DNA of 64,000 nt from Haladaptatus sp. DYF46 (GCF_021083305.1 NZ_JAJFAY010000002.1:310001-374000); one strand, 5' to 3'. Positions 53,394 to 62,081 are shown, numbered from the stretch's first letter. The notes: a model not told the origin generated them from the sequence alone. Numbers and translations are program-made.

Positions 53394-54530
53394 TCACGGG
53401 TTCAGGTAGAACTCGTTCTCAGAGGAGAGGTCGTAGCTATCGGTGCCGTTCGAGAAGTTCGCTTTCACTTCGTTTCCGGAGAGCATTCGGCTGCCCATCG
53501 ACGAGTCGTAGTGGTTCATCGACGCGGCGCTCGACGGTTGGAAGCCGATGAAGTTCGTCCGGGTGTCGTCATCCCCGTCGGCGTTGACCTTCAACTGCCA
53601 CTGGTTATACTCGTTGTACGCCGAGGATTCGTCCACGACTTCGACGTTCGGTTGGGAGTACGACCAACTGATGCCCGCCGAAACCTGTGCCGTCATCCAG
53701 CCGACGGTCACACTGAGGGAGTAGCTGGTCGAGGAGGACCCGCCCTGGGTTCCGTACGGATTCCACTGGCCGTAATCCACGTCGACGTTCCCCATCTCAC
53801 TCTGGTCCCAGTGGTGGTACACCCGCCCCCATTCGTTTTTGTAGTCGCTTCCGAACGCGGACGTTCCGGGTTCGAATCCGGCCGGGGAGTGGAGCGAGAA
53901 CACGTCGCCTTCGGTGCTGTCGAGCGTGTCCATGAACACGTAGAACGTGGCACCGACGACACCGTAGGGGTCGTCCGCGTATTCGAGTTTCTGGGAGTAC
54001 ACCTGCTCCATGTTGTCCGTGCCGGAAACCGTTCCGCCGGCCATCGTGGTGACCTGTTCGGACGCTTGGATGGTCGAGGAAAGATCGGTGACGTGGCGGT
54101 CGAACCGATCGTGGATCAGGGCTTCGGCGCGACCCGAACGGGATTGCGGTTCCGACACGTCCTCGGCCGCGACGCCGACGTAGGAGCGACCGATACCGTT
54201 CGCGTCGAACCCGTACGCGTACGCCACGACCTCGCCGGAACTCGTTTTCTGCTTGCTTGCGGGGACGACCGCAGGGGAACGGTCGTTCTTGCGCTCGAAA
54301 TCACGGACGGCGCGCCGTCGAACCTCGCGCCGCTGTGTTTCGGAAATCGACGCTCCGCGGGACGCTTTTACGGTGTGGACGTCGCTTCCCCGCGGGGATT
54401 TCCCGTCCGGTGCCGCGCTGGCAAAGCCGCTCCCGCCGACGATGCTCGTCAGTCCGAGCGCGCCGGTTTTGAGGACTGCTCGCCTGTTCGATCGTGCTCT
54501 ATCTCCGTCCGCGTCGTGGTTTTGTTTCAT
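53394..54530 (-). CDS. Tat-exported extracellular protein of unknown function
   Basis: A 378-residue secreted protein. The Tat signal is SNRRAVLKTGALGLTSIVGGSGFASA. The mature protein is rich in Ser, Tyr and Asp with many beta strands (VGATFYVFMDTLD, QWNPYGTQGGSSSTSYSLSV) and no recognised motif. It may be an enzyme or a surface factor. The coding sequence is less G+C-rich than neighbouring genes, and the upstream 180 bases are strongly A+T-rich, so it may be an acquired gene or simply a secreted-protein codon profile. Confidence 0.78.
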   Translation of the reverse strand: MKQNHDADGDRARSNRRAVLKTGALGLTSIVGGSGFASAAPDGKSPRGSDVHTVKASRGASISETQRREVRRRAVRDFERKNDRSPAVVPASKQKTSSGEVVAYAYGFDANGIGRSYVGVAAEDVSEPQSRSGRAEALIHDRFDRHVTDLSSTIQASEQVTTMAGGTVSGTDNMEQVYSQKLEYADDPYGVVGATFYVFMDTLDSTEGDVFSLHSPAGFEPGTSAFGSDYKNEWGRVYHHWDQSEMGNVDVDYGQWNPYGTQGGSSSTSYSLSVTVGWMTAQVSAGISWSYSQPNVEVVDESSAYNEYNQWQLKVNADGDDDTRTNFIGFQPSSAASMNHYDSSMGSRMLSGNEVKANFSNGTDSYDLSSENEFYLNP

Positions 54531-54713
54531 GGCTGCTTTTTCAGCAATGAAATTTGAACGTAAATAATTAATCTAGTACTGAATAAATTTATGTGTGTTT
54601 TATATTTATTATTTAGGATTTATGAAGATATATACTCTCCTCGCCGATTCCGAGGACACACCACGACACCGTTGGCCGCGAAACCTTTCAGCGTTCTACG
54701 CCAAGGTCCTACG
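54531..54713. promoter_or_regulatory. A+T-rich divergent promoter region
   Basis: About 54540-54640 is rich in TAAATTTA/TTATTT runs and carries the promoters of the Tat-secreted protein (leftward) and the NAD(P)-binding protein (rightward). Several TATA-like boxes are possible; none can be singled out. Confidence 0.5.
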
Positions 54714-55448
54714 ATGTCGAACGAAATCGAGCGCGTACTCGTCGCAGGTGCGAGCGGTGAGACGGGCCGCGAACTCCTCCGAGGGCTGCGTGGAACGAAC
54801 CTCACGGTCAGGGCGATGACTCGTTCGCGACAGAAGGAGCGGGAACTATCGGACGAGGGGGCGGACGAGGTGATCGTCGGGGATCTGCTCGACCCGGCGG
54901 ACGCCTCCCGCGCCGTCGCGGACTGTGAAGCCGTGCTCTGTGCCGTGGGGTCGTCGCCGGGCCTCGACGTGCTGCTGGGCGGGGACCTCGCCGACGGTGC
55001 GGGCGTCGAAAACCTCGTCCACGCCGCCGTCGCCGCGGACGTCGAGCGGTTCGTCTTCGAGAGCGCCATCGGCGTCGGCGATTCCCGCGAGAAGATGCCC
55101 GTGCCGCTTCGACTCCTCCTCTGGCACGTCCTCAACCAGAAAAATCACGCGGAGGCCGTGCTTCGAACGTCGGGCGTCCCGTACACCATCGTTCGCCCCG
55201 GTGGGCTGACGAACGCGCCCGCGACGGGCGACGTGTTGGTCGGGGAGGGCGGCGAAACAGTCTCGGGAAGCGTTCCGCGTGCGGACGTCGCCCGACTGAT
55301 GATCGGCGCGCTGTTCACGCCCGAGGCAGAGAACCGAACGTTCGAGGTAGTCAGTCGCGACGGCCAACGCGGAACGTCGCGGGGGCTGGTCGAACTCGAC
55401 TGGCAGGTTCCCGGCGAGGAAGAAGTCGGAATCGAAATCGAAGAGTGA
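54714..55448 (+). CDS. NAD(P)-binding atypical SDR protein
   Basis: A 244-residue NmrA/SDR-a5-like protein. Rossmann motif VLVAGASGETGRELL at the N-terminus, then VIVGDLLDPADAS, then YTIVRPGGLTN. The Ser-Tyr-Lys triad of classical SDRs is absent, as expected for this group, so it may be a redox sensor rather than an enzyme. The ATG at 54714 is the first with a sensible N-terminus. Divergent from the Tat-secreted protein gene. Confidence 0.88.
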   Translation: MSNEIERVLVAGASGETGRELLRGLRGTNLTVRAMTRSRQKERELSDEGADEVIVGDLLDPADASRAVADCEAVLCAVGSSPGLDVLLGGDLADGAGVENLVHAAVAADVERFVFESAIGVGDSREKMPVPLRLLLWHVLNQKNHAEAVLRTSGVPYTIVRPGGLTNAPATGDVLVGEGGETVSGSVPRADVARLMIGALFTPEAENRTFEVVSRDGQRGTSRGLVELDWQVPGEEEVGIEIEE

Positions 55449-55508
55449 AAGATCGGTAATCGGTGACCGCGCTACCATCCGTCCGACGGATGGTAACGTT
55501 CGCACCCG

Positions 55509-56579
55509 TTAGTCGGCAACGACGAGTCGTTTTCGGGGTGCCAGCGAAAGCACGTCGTCGAAGAATCCGAGGGTGTCGTTCGGTCCGGGGTTGGCTTCGG
55601 GGTGGTACTGGCGCGTGAGAACGTCCAGTTCGTCGTTTTCCAACCCCTCCGGCGTGTCGTCGTTGACGTTGATCTGCGTGACTTCGAGGTCGCCGGGGTC
55701 GGCGACGGTGTAGCCGTGATTCTGCGTGGTCATGACGACCTGTCCCGATTCGAGGTCGCGAACGGGCTGGTTGACGCCGCGGTGGCCGAAGTCCATCTTC
55801 TCGGTCGTGCCACCGAGCGCGCGAGCGATTATCTGCTGACCGAGACAGATGCCCGCGAGCGGGAGTTCGCCCGCGAACGTCTCGACCAGTTCCTGTGCGG
55901 CTTCGAAGTTCGCAGGGTCGCCCGGACCGTTGGAGATGAACAGGACGTCAGCCTCGATGGCTTCCACCTCGTCCGCGGTCACGTCGTGCGGGAGGACGTG
56001 GACGTCCGCCCCGCGCTCGACGAGCGAGTCGATGATGCTCCCCTTCGCACCACAGTCCACGAGCGCGACGGTCTTGCCGTCCTCGTCGCCGTCGCCGAGG
56101 TGAATCTCGGTTTCGGAGACGCTGACCTGCTCGCCGATGTCGTGGTGGTCGCTCATGCCCGGACAGCGTTCGAGTTCCGCGAGCGCGTCCTCGGGCGTGG
56201 CGTTCTCGCCGACCGCGATTCCGCACTTCATCGCGCCCTGCTCTCGAATCCCGCCGACGAGATCGCGGGTGTCGAGGTGGTCCACCGCGGGGACGCCCTC
56301 GGCTTCGAGCCACTCCGCGACATCCTCGGTGAGTTCACGCGAGACGACGGCGCGCGGATGTACTCGGTCGCTCTCGAAGCGTTCCTCTCGGACGCCGTAG
56401 TTCCCGATGAGGGGATACGAGAACGTGAGTATCTGTTCTTCGTAGGACGGGTCGGTGAGGCTCTCCTCGTAACCCGTGTATGCTGTTGTAAAAACCAGTT
56501 CACCGCAAGCCGTTCCCGGAGCACGACCACGGGCTTCCACCACATGGCCACCCTCCAGCGCGACATAGGCACCCGGCAT
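55509..56579 (-). CDS. carA: Carbamoyl-phosphate synthase small subunit
   Basis: A 356-residue glutaminase subunit. The N-terminal CPSase small domain begins AYVALEGGHVVEARG with VFTTAYTGYEESLTDPSY, and the glutaminase has CLGQQIIARALGG with the nucleophile Cys and the His/Glu pair in QYHPEANPGP. It feeds ammonia to carB. I choose ATG 56579 because the TATA-like TTTATTATGC (56611-56602) is about 25 bases away, which suits a leaderless transcript; ATG 56591 is an alternative. It is divergent from the Lrp gene at 56682, with operator sites between. Confidence 0.95.
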   Translation of the reverse strand: MPGAYVALEGGHVVEARGRAPGTACGELVFTTAYTGYEESLTDPSYEEQILTFSYPLIGNYGVREERFESDRVHPRAVVSRELTEDVAEWLEAEGVPAVDHLDTRDLVGGIREQGAMKCGIAVGENATPEDALAELERCPGMSDHHDIGEQVSVSETEIHLGDGDEDGKTVALVDCGAKGSIIDSLVERGADVHVLPHDVTADEVEAIEADVLFISNGPGDPANFEAAQELVETFAGELPLAGICLGQQIIARALGGTTEKMDFGHRGVNQPVRDLESGQVVMTTQNHGYTVADPGDLEVTQINVNDDTPEGLENDELDVLTRQYHPEANPGPNDTLGFFDDVLSLAPRKRLVVAD

Positions 56580-56601
56580 TACGATATTCATATGCAACAA
56601 A

Positions 56602-56611
56602 GCATAATAAA
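56602..56611 (-). promoter_or_regulatory. carA TATA-like box
   Basis: TTTATTATGC on the minus strand, centred about 27 bases before the ATG at 56579; the transcript would then start at or near the start codon, as is common in haloarchaea. Confidence 0.5.
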
Positions 56612-56617
56612 CCTTGC

Positions 56618-56645
56618 TTTCGTAACATCGTTACGAAATTCGTAA
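56618..56645. promoter_or_regulatory. carA/lrp operator (TTTCGTAAC inverted repeat plus a third half-site)
   Basis: TTTCGTAAC (56618-56626) and GTTACGAAA (56630-56638) form a perfect 9-bp inverted repeat with a 3-base spacer, followed by another TTCGTAA (56639-56645). It lies just upstream of the carA TATA-like box and about 40 bases before the Lrp start, so one protein could control both. The half-site matches that in front of carB. Confidence 0.7.
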
Positions 56646-56681
56646 TCGTCAAGTAGCGGGCAACACTATCTGCATATCTCC

Positions 56682-57095
56682 ATGGACGCACTCGACCGAC
56701 AGATACTGAATCTCCTCCGGCGAGACGCCCGAACTCCGTACACAGAGATAGCTGAATCGGTCGGTACGTCGGAAGGCACCGTTCGGAATCGTGTCGAACG
56801 GATGACCGAGGACGGCGTTATCGAGCGGTTCACCGTCACGACCCACACCGGAAACGTGAAGGCGATGATAGAGATCGGCGTGGACGTGGCCGTCGACACG
56901 ACGAGGATGTCCGACACGCTCGCGGAGTGGGAACAGGTCGATTTCGTCTGGCAGGTCAGCGGCGAGGACGACATCGTCCTCGTTGTGGACGCCTCGGACA
57001 CGCAAGGCGTGAACCAACTCATCACTCGCGCGCGGGAGATGGAGGAAGTGGTGAGTACGAAGACTCGATTGATTTTGGACGAGCGACTCGGCTAG
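56682..57095 (+). CDS. Lrp/AsnC family transcriptional regulator
   Basis: A 137-residue regulator: N-terminal HTH (MDALDRQILNLLRRDARTPY, SVGTSEGTVRNRVERMTEDG) and C-terminal RAM ligand-binding domain (DDIVLVVDASDTQGVNQLI, STKTRLILDERL). It is divergent from carA, with the TTCGTAA palindrome between them, so it is the natural candidate for the protein that binds the carA and carB operators, perhaps in response to an amino acid such as glutamine or arginine. Its end overlaps the convergent PHP gene by four bases. Confidence 0.93.
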   Translation: MDALDRQILNLLRRDARTPYTEIAESVGTSEGTVRNRVERMTEDGVIERFTVTTHTGNVKAMIEIGVDVAVDTTRMSDTLAEWEQVDFVWQVSGEDDIVLVVDASDTQGVNQLITRAREMEEVVSTKTRLILDERLG

Positions 57096-57796
57096 TCTTC
57101 CGGTTGCGGCGGTTCGCCGACGCCCGGTGACTCCTCCTCGGGACGGTGGAGGTTGTCCTTTCCCTCGTGTACTTCGCGATAACCGCGGCGGACGAGTTGG
57201 TCGAACGTCCCCCGCTTGACTCTCGGTTCGACGCGGCCGTCCCGTATCGCGTTGACGACGCTCTCGGGGGTCAAGACGTCCGCATCGACCATCGTGTACG
57301 CGCGCCCGACTTCGAGCGGATAATGGGCGTCGCTCCCGCCGACTAGCGGCAGGTCGTAGCGGTCGGCCAGTTGCCGCGCCCACTCCTCAGTTCTCGGGTG
57401 TTTGCCGTTGATTTCGATGGCGTCGAACTCGGCGTCCACCTCGCGCACGGTGCTGTTCCGGTACGGATGGGCGACGATGGCGGCACAGCCTCGCTCGTGG
57501 GCGAGGGCGACCGTCTCTTTCGGCGTGAGCGTTCCCGGTTCGGTGCGCGTCGGCGGGTCGGGACCGACGACGAGGACGTGTCCCTTCGTCGTGGAGACTT
57601 CGATACCCGGAATCGTCTCCACGACGCGTCCGGCGAACGGGTGGTAGTAATCGTGATTCGTCAGCGCCACGCCGTCCAATCCGCGGTAGCGCGCGCCGAG
57701 TTCGAGGAGTCGAACGCCTAACGGGTCGAACAGCGCGGCGGCGCGTTCGTGGCCGTGGAAGAATCGCGTGTGAGCGTGTAGGTCGAGGGAGAACAC
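57092..57796 (-). CDS. PHP-domain phosphoesterase
   Basis: A 234-residue PHP protein. Metal-binding motifs in order: LDLHAHTRF, LTNHDYYHP, IVAHPYRN and GGSDAHYP. It starts with GTG at 57796 since no ATG precedes the first motif (read as MFSLDLHAHT). The C-terminal 40 residues are charged and probably disordered. PHP enzymes hydrolyse phosphoesters (histidinol phosphate, polymerase-linked or 3',5' nucleotides); substrate unknown. Confidence 0.88.
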   Translation of the reverse strand: MFSLDLHAHTRFFHGHERAAALFDPLGVRLLELGARYRGLDGVALTNHDYYHPFAGRVVETIPGIEVSTTKGHVLVVGPDPPTRTEPGTLTPKETVALAHERGCAAIVAHPYRNSTVREVDAEFDAIEINGKHPRTEEWARQLADRYDLPLVGGSDAHYPLEVGRAYTMVDADVLTPESVVNAIRDGRVEPRVKRGTFDQLVRRGYREVHEGKDNLHRPEEESPGVGEPPQPED

Positions 57797-57850
57797 GTCC
57801 GTAGCTATACTGCCGATAGGTCTTTGGTTTTTCCGCCGGTCAGTCAGTGC

Positions 57851-58810
57851 ATGAAAGCCGACGAGGAGGGTGCGGTGGACGACCTCGTGGCGAGCGAGGA
57901 GGCCGTCGAGTACGAGCGCGTCGTCGTGTTGAACCCCATCAGCGGCGATGCGAACCACCGCGAGCAGGTCAAGCGCCTCGCGACGGAGTACGATTGTACC
58001 GTCCTCGAAACCCAAAGCGAAGGGGATGCAAACGAGTTCGCACGCCACGCCGCGGAGAACGGTGCCGCCGTGGTCGCGGCCGCGGGCGGCGACGGGACGA
58101 TCCACGAAGTCGTTCGCGGATTGGGCGACGCCGACGCGCTGGACGCCGTGACCTTCGCCGTGATTCCAACCGGAACGGGGAACAACTTCGCGGGGAACAT
58201 CGGCGTCACCGACATCGAACGCGCCTTCGAGGTCCTCGATGCGGGCGAACGACGACGAATCGACCTCGGCACCGCGAACGGGCGACCCTTCGTCAACTCG
58301 TGCGTCGGGGGGCTGACCGCCGACGCGAGCCACCAAACCGACCCGGAGCAGAAGGCGCGCCTCGGCGTGCTGGCCTACGTCGTGAACACCCTCCGGTTGA
58401 TGACCGACTACGATGGGCTTCCGCTCACGATAGCGGCGTCCGACGAGGGCGACGTGACGTGGTCCGGCGACGCGGTGTTCGTCCTCGTCGGCAACGGGCG
58501 ACGGTTCCCGGTGCAGGGCCGAACGCAGGCGAACATGGAGGACGGTCTGCTGGACGTTACCGTCATCGAGAAGACTCCCACCGCGAACCTGCTTCAGGAG
58601 GCGACGATGCAGCGCCTGTTCGGCAGCGAAACGGAGAACGTGACCCACCTCAAGACACCAACGCTGGAGATAGAGGTCGAACAGGACTCGCCCGTCGAGT
58701 TCAGTCTGGACGGCGAGAAGGGCGAATGGGACGGGTTGACGCTCGGCGTTCGCCCGCACACCATGGAACTCGCCGTCGGCACGGAGTACGAGCGATACCC
58801 CGAGGAGTGA
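57851..58810 (+). CDS. Diacylglycerol/lipid kinase family protein
   Basis: A 319-residue lipid kinase of the YegS/BmrU family. ATP-binding motifs: VVVLNPISGDANH, GGDGTIHEVV and PTGTGNNFAGN, followed by the substrate-lid beta sandwich (about 130-300). It phosphorylates diacylglycerol, sphingosine-like or archaeal ether lipids; which is not clear. The ATG at 57851 is the first likely start. It is divergent from the PHP gene with 54 bases between the starts. Confidence 0.92.
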   Translation: MKADEEGAVDDLVASEEAVEYERVVVLNPISGDANHREQVKRLATEYDCTVLETQSEGDANEFARHAAENGAAVVAAAGGDGTIHEVVRGLGDADALDAVTFAVIPTGTGNNFAGNIGVTDIERAFEVLDAGERRRIDLGTANGRPFVNSCVGGLTADASHQTDPEQKARLGVLAYVVNTLRLMTDYDGLPLTIAASDEGDVTWSGDAVFVLVGNGRRFPVQGRTQANMEDGLLDVTVIEKTPTANLLQEATMQRLFGSETENVTHLKTPTLEIEVEQDSPVEFSLDGEKGEWDGLTLGVRPHTMELAVGTEYERYPEE

Positions 58811-58859
58811 GACGGGAAATCGGTCGGTTTCGCGTCCCGTAAATCAATCCGTTTCGCAT

Positions 58860-59020
58860 ATCGTAATTTCCCACGTTGGCGCGCGCTGGCGGGACGACGC
58901 GGCCACTCTCGGCCGCGTCGTCTCGCTGAAGCCGTGCGAGGGATGAGTACCGGAACGAACGGATGTGAGTGAGGAACGCAATCGGTTGGGGAGGGAGTGG
59001 CTGATGCAGTGGGTGGTGTG
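58860..59020 (-). repeat. Dispersed noncoding element, copy C
   Basis: Read on the minus strand it has CTCCCTCCCCAACCG, ATTGCGTTCCTCACT, CCGGTACTCATCCCTCGCACG, then a 12-bp perfect hairpin (GACGACGCGGCC 58893-58904 with GGCCGCGTCGTC 58911-58922), then CGCCAGCGCGCGCCAACG. Matches copies A and B block for block except for the hairpin. Confidence 0.75.
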
Positions 59021-59026
59021 GGTGGA

Positions 59027-59143
59027 CTGAAAGGGGCCGCCCGGTCGCGCTTGCGTGGTTGCTGTGCGGGCCACTATTCTGGCCGTGTGTTGCGGAGCGG
59101 ACAGAATATCCTGCACAGCAACCGCGAGCGGGCGGGGGCTTTC
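59027..59143. other. Long imperfect stem-loop (possible RNA or MITE-like element)
   Basis: GGTTGCTGTGC (59057-59067) pairs exactly with GCACAGCAACC (59113-59123). Flanks also pair imperfectly: GAAAGGGGCCGCCCGG on the left with CGGGCGGGGGCTTTC on the right. Inside, TATTCTG pairs with CAGAATA. Total length is about 117 bases, adjacent to copy C. Confidence 0.65.
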
Positions 59144-59351
59144 GAGGTCTACTTTTCGGCATCTGCAATTATACAACGACCAACTGTGATTCGTAGCGGG
59201 CGGAGGGCTTTGGAGGCAACCATCTCAGCAGGTACACTATCCCAAAAATCGAGAACTCTCTCGCAACGAGCGTACCGACCAAACGGATAACCCAATCCAG
59301 AAACCGTTCGTCGTAACAACGTTTACACCGCATGCGTGCCACCGTTCACGT

Positions 59352-59849
59352 ATGGCAACCACCGCCCGCGAGTTGATGACGACCGACGTGGAAACCGTCT
59401 CGCCCGACGACGAAATCGGCGATGTGCTGACGCGCTTGGCGCGGGTCCAGTTCAACGGCTTTCCCGTCACCGACGACGGCCGCGTCGTGGGTATCGTCAC
59501 GCAACACGACCTCGTCCACATGTTCCAACCGAGCGACCGAACGCTGTGGATTCCCATCGGGTTCCCGCCGTTCCTCGAAAGCCTCGAATACGGCTTCGAT
59601 CTCTCGTGGGACGAGTTGGACGCGGGCATCGACCTCGTGAGAAACGCCGGGAAGCCGGTTCGAACGGTCATGACCGAGAACGTGGTGACGGTAACGCCCG
59701 ACGACGACCTCGACCACATCCTCGACCTGCTGGCCGACGCCGAGAGCGACATCAACCGCCTCCCGGTGATAGAGGACGGGCAACTCGTCGGCATCATCGC
59801 CCGGCAGGACGTGCTGCGCGCGCTCCGCGACGAGCGACGTGCACGATGA
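59352..59849 (+). CDS. Tandem CBS-domain protein
   Basis: A 165-residue protein with two CBS motifs: MATTARELMTTDVETVSPDDEIGD to HDLVHMF, and VRTVMTENVVTVTPDDDLDHI to QDVLRALRDE, separated by a helical insert of about 45 residues (WIPIGFPPFLESLEYGFD). Paired CBS domains bind adenosine nucleotides and sense energy state. No catalytic partner is fused, so it regulates another protein or acts alone. ATG at 59352. Confidence 0.92.
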   Translation: MATTARELMTTDVETVSPDDEIGDVLTRLARVQFNGFPVTDDGRVVGIVTQHDLVHMFQPSDRTLWIPIGFPPFLESLEYGFDLSWDELDAGIDLVRNAGKPVRTVMTENVVTVTPDDDLDHILDLLADAESDINRLPVIEDGQLVGIIARQDVLRALRDERRAR

Positions 59850-59934
59850 TCCACCGCCGAAACGCCGCCACTGAACCCGGCATTCGAGGGGGGTTTTCGA
59901 AACCTACTCCCCGCCTCGCACGAGACCTCGTAGA

Positions 59935-60870
59935 GTGAGCCGGTATCGAAACCTTCTGTTGTTCATCGTCCTCGCCGCGTTCTGGGGGTCCGCGTTCATG
60001 GCCATTCGGGCCGGACTGGAGTTCATCCCCCCGGTTCTGTTCGCGGCGATTCGCTACGACGTGGCGGGCGTCCTGATGCTCGCCTACGCGGTGTACGCGA
60101 CGGACCGCTGGCGTCCGCAAACGGGCGACGAGTGGAAACTCGTCCTCGTCGGCGGCGCACTCATGATCGCGGCCTATCACGTGTTCCTGTTCATCGGCGA
60201 GCAGGAGACGCCGAGCGCCGCCGCCGCCGTCATCGTCAGCCTCAGCCCCATCCTCACGACCGGTTTCGCGCGGGTGTTCCTCCCGAGCGAGCGACTCACG
60301 CCCGCCGGAATCGCCGGGTTGCTCCTCGGGTTCGTCGGCGTCGCCGTCCTGAGTTTCGCCAACAACGGGTCGAGCGAATCGCTGGCGACGACCATCGTCC
60401 CGCAGTTCCTCGTGTTCCTCGCCGCGTTGTCGTTCGCGCTCGGGAGCGTTCTGACACAGCGAATCGAAGCCGACCTCCCCATCGAGACGATGGAAGCGTG
60501 GTCGATGCTCCTCGGCGCGGTCATGATGCACGTCATCAGCGTCGCCCGCCCGAGCGAGTCCATATCGGCGATCGAGTGGACGCCGGAGGCCATCGCCGCA
60601 ATCGTCTACCTCTCCATCTTCGCCAGCGCCGTCGGGTTCCTCATCTACTTCGACCTGCTCGACCGCCTCGGTCCCGTCGAAATCAACCTCGTCTCCTACG
60701 TCGCGCCGGTGTTCGCCGCGATTACGGGGTGGTTCTTCCTACAGGAACCGGTGACGCCGCTGACCGTCGCCGGATTCTGTATCGTCTTCACGGGCTTTTG
60801 TCTGCTGAAGCGGCAGGCGATTTCCCGCGAACTGCCGCGAATAACCGGCGTCTTCACGTCCGGGCGATAG
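59935..60870 (+). CDS. EamA/DMT family transporter
   Basis: A 311-residue membrane protein with about ten helices, two EamA repeats of five helices each (NLLLFIVLAAFWGSAFMAIRAG and AIVYLSIFASAVGFLIYFDLLDRLG). These export small metabolites such as amino acids or nucleosides. It starts with GTG at 59935; the start lies in the only reasonable place before the first helix. The C-terminal tail is short and basic. Cargo unknown. Confidence 0.9.
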   Translation: MSRYRNLLLFIVLAAFWGSAFMAIRAGLEFIPPVLFAAIRYDVAGVLMLAYAVYATDRWRPQTGDEWKLVLVGGALMIAAYHVFLFIGEQETPSAAAAVIVSLSPILTTGFARVFLPSERLTPAGIAGLLLGFVGVAVLSFANNGSSESLATTIVPQFLVFLAALSFALGSVLTQRIEADLPIETMEAWSMLLGAVMMHVISVARPSESISAIEWTPEAIAAIVYLSIFASAVGFLIYFDLLDRLGPVEINLVSYVAPVFAAITGWFFLQEPVTPLTVAGFCIVFTGFCLLKRQAISRELPRITGVFTSGR

Positions 60871-60898
60871 ACGTCGAAAAGGAATCTCGAATCGAACT

Positions 60899-61573
60899 TC
60901 AGGCGAAGCCGTAGAGGACGCCCTCGCCGTCGGTGCCACCGATGTCGGGAAGCGTCGCGCGCTCGGGGTGAGGCATCATGACCGCGACCGAGTCCGAGTC
61001 GCCGACGATTCCGGCCACGTTCCCCTTCGACCCGTTCGGGTTCGTCCCGTCGGCCACGATACCGTTCTCGTCGCAGTAGCGGAAGAGGATACGGTCGTCG
61101 GCGTCGAGTTCGTCGTACTCCTCGTCCGTGATTTCGAACCGTCCTTCGCCGTGTGCGATGGGGACCTCGATGACCTGTCCCTCCTCGTAGGCGGCGGTCC
61201 ACGGCGTGTCGGCGTTCTCGACGCGGAGGTAGACGTGTTCGCACTGGAAGCGTGCGCTCCGGTTGGTCGTGAACGCGCCGGGCGTCAAACCCGACTCGCA
61301 GCCGATCTGTGCGCCGTTACAGACGCCGAGGACGGGAACGCCCGACTCCGCGGCGTCCCGCACCTGTGCCATGATGGGCGAGTTGGCGGCGATGGCTCCG
61401 GCACGAAGGTAATCGCCGTAGGAGAACCCGCCGGGAAGCATCACGCCGGTCGTCTCCTCGGGCAAATCTTCTTCGTGCCAGACGAGTTCCGCGTCGATTC
61501 CGAGGTGGGACAGCGCGCGCACCGCGTCGCGGTCGCAGTTGCTCCCGCCGAATTGGACGATGGCGACCGTCAT
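60899..61573 (-). CDS. purQ: Phosphoribosylformylglycinamidine synthase subunit PurQ
   Basis: A 224-residue glutaminase subunit of FGAM synthase (fourth step of purine synthesis). Motifs: AIVQFGGSNCDRDAV, GGFSYGDYLRAGA, the nucleophile in VLGVCNGAQIG and the His/Glu pair in MMPHPERA. It supplies ammonia to PurL, which is not in the window. The start overlaps the purS stop by four bases (ATGA), so PurS and PurQ are made together. Confidence 0.97.
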   Translation of the reverse strand: MTVAIVQFGGSNCDRDAVRALSHLGIDAELVWHEEDLPEETTGVMLPGGFSYGDYLRAGAIAANSPIMAQVRDAAESGVPVLGVCNGAQIGCESGLTPGAFTTNRSARFQCEHVYLRVENADTPWTAAYEEGQVIEVPIAHGEGRFEITDEEYDELDADDRILFRYCDENGIVADGTNPNGSKGNVAGIVGDSDSVAVMMPHPERATLPDIGGTDGEGVLYGFA

Positions 61574-61821
61574 CGCTCCTCGACCGCGACCGTGTAGTCG
61601 TGAATCGTCGGATTGGCGAGGAGGCGCTCGGCCATCTCTCCGGCGCGCTCCTCCGCGTCCGAGGAGGTGTCGGCATCGAGGTCGATTTCGAACACGTCGG
61701 CGGAGCGAAGCGAATCCAGTTCGAAGCCCAATCGGGAGAGTGCACCTCGGGTCGTTTCGGCCTCGGGGTCGAGGACGCCCCGTTTCAACCGAACCGTCAC
61801 CGTCGCGGTGTATGCAGTCAT
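61570..61821 (-). CDS. purS: Phosphoribosylformylglycinamidine synthase subunit PurS
   Basis: An 83-residue PurS, which bridges PurQ and PurL in the synthase. It begins YTATVTVRLKRGVLDPEAET (key VTVRLKRGVLDPE) and has LGFELDSLRSADVFEIDLD, the family signature. The ATG at 61821 fits the known length; the upstream extension in the open frame is not part of the family. First gene of the purSQ operon. Confidence 0.95.
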   Translation of the reverse strand: MTAYTATVTVRLKRGVLDPEAETTRGALSRLGFELDSLRSADVFEIDLDADTSSDAEERAGEMAERLLANPTIHDYTVAVEER

Positions 61822-62081
61822 CGGTTGTCCGTGCGCGTTCGTGTTCAAAAGCTCTTTTGGAACGAATTCGTTGTACACATTCGTGTTGTTCGCGTCGGTG
61901 GGCGCTCTCTCGCGTTCGGCGGTCGAATCACCCGCCCTCGGTCACGCTTCGTATCCCGGTTCACGCGACGGTTATCGTCGACACGTGTTCGAGTAGGCAC
62001 ACCCTGCTACGTGTCAACGTGAACGGGAAATTTTGCACCGTCACAAACGTTTTTGCACCCGAGACCCGATACGTTTCTTCC
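61822..62081. promoter_or_regulatory. Divergent purS / purU promoter region
   Basis: Two copies of TTTTGCACC lie 20 bases apart (62031 and 62051), two helical turns, upstream of purU. They may be a regulator site. No gene fits here. Confidence 0.45.

Larger units (their letters stand above)
58811..59351. other. Intergenic region with copy C of the dispersed element and a long hairpin
   Basis: No gene. Copy C of the repeat occupies about 58860-59020 (minus strand) and a long stem-loop about 59027-59143. The remaining bases up to 59351 include A/T-rich promoter-like stretches for the CBS gene. Confidence 0.65.

Noticed and set aside
58811..59176. Open frames inside the repeat copies (QPLPPQPIAFLT-like translations)
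   Set aside because: The translation similarity simply follows the shared noncoding DNA; frames lack starts and differ between copies.
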